Shown piece after piece: positions 5,099 through 5,123 of a stretch of DNA of 5,123 nt (within the stretch, counting starts at the first letter, position 1; the number at the start of each line of letters is the position of its first letter). The stretch spans positions 1-5,123 of the forward strand of contig JAISOO010000153.1 of assembly GCA_031275595.1 (NCBI GenBank), written 5' to 3'. Made by a program: the position numbers and the translations under genes. Source of the DNA: Spirochaetaceae bacterium (lineage in GTDB: Bacteria > Spirochaetota > Spirochaetia > Treponematales > Breznakiellaceae). The notes beneath the pieces are model-generated. The model made no database searches and was not told the DNA's origin. It saw only the letters and a program-made list of their open reading frames with translations.

Positions 5099-5123
5099 TG
5101 GGGAAATCCTGACGGAAAATGAA

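Overview
The window holds four convincing protein genes, arranged as two short convergent operons, behind a roughly 700-base left flank that is non-coding and full of repeats and hairpins. Base composition is moderately GC-rich, with many CCGG/CCCC/GGGG runs. A glycogen debranching enzyme, a bacterial acyl-ACP thioesterase and a MetF-like protein, in this codon style, would fit a host-associated anaerobe. My best guess is a higher-GC Treponema-like spirochaete of the termite-gut type. This is an impression from protein style, not a proven placement; a Clostridia-like anaerobe is the main alternative.

Layout. Positions 1-49 are an almost pure C tract that may be a contig-end artefact or a real homopolymer. 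Positions 50-706 hold no believable gene. They carry a 48-base direct repeat (228-275 and 415-461), a second module present in both orientations (297-356 and 620-682 on plus, 430-479 on minus), a 17-base palindrome (489-505), a very long hairpin (526-577) and another hairpin (654-682) that ends 24 bases before glgX. On the plus strand, glgX (707-2869) overlaps by 8 bases a HAD-family 5'(3')-deoxyribonucleotidase-like gene (2862-3515). On the minus strand, an acyl-ACP thioesterase (4312-5088) is followed after 3 bases by a short, divergent methylenetetrahydrofolate reductase-like gene (3529-4308). The two operons meet tail to tail 13 bases apart, inside a small inverted repeat.

Function. GlgX removes alpha-1,6 branches from glycogen that phosphorylase has trimmed. 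The HAD protein probably dephosphorylates a nucleotide or similar small phosphoester, and is tied to glgX by overlapping translation. The thioesterase releases fatty acid from acyl carrier protein. The MetF-like protein probably acts on a one-carbon folate or related cofactor. No classical pathway links the two members of either operon.

I see no CRISPR array, transposase, phage gene, tRNA or rRNA. The genes are recognisable family members. The least explained material is the repeat-built left flank and the MetF-like protein coupled to a thioesterase.
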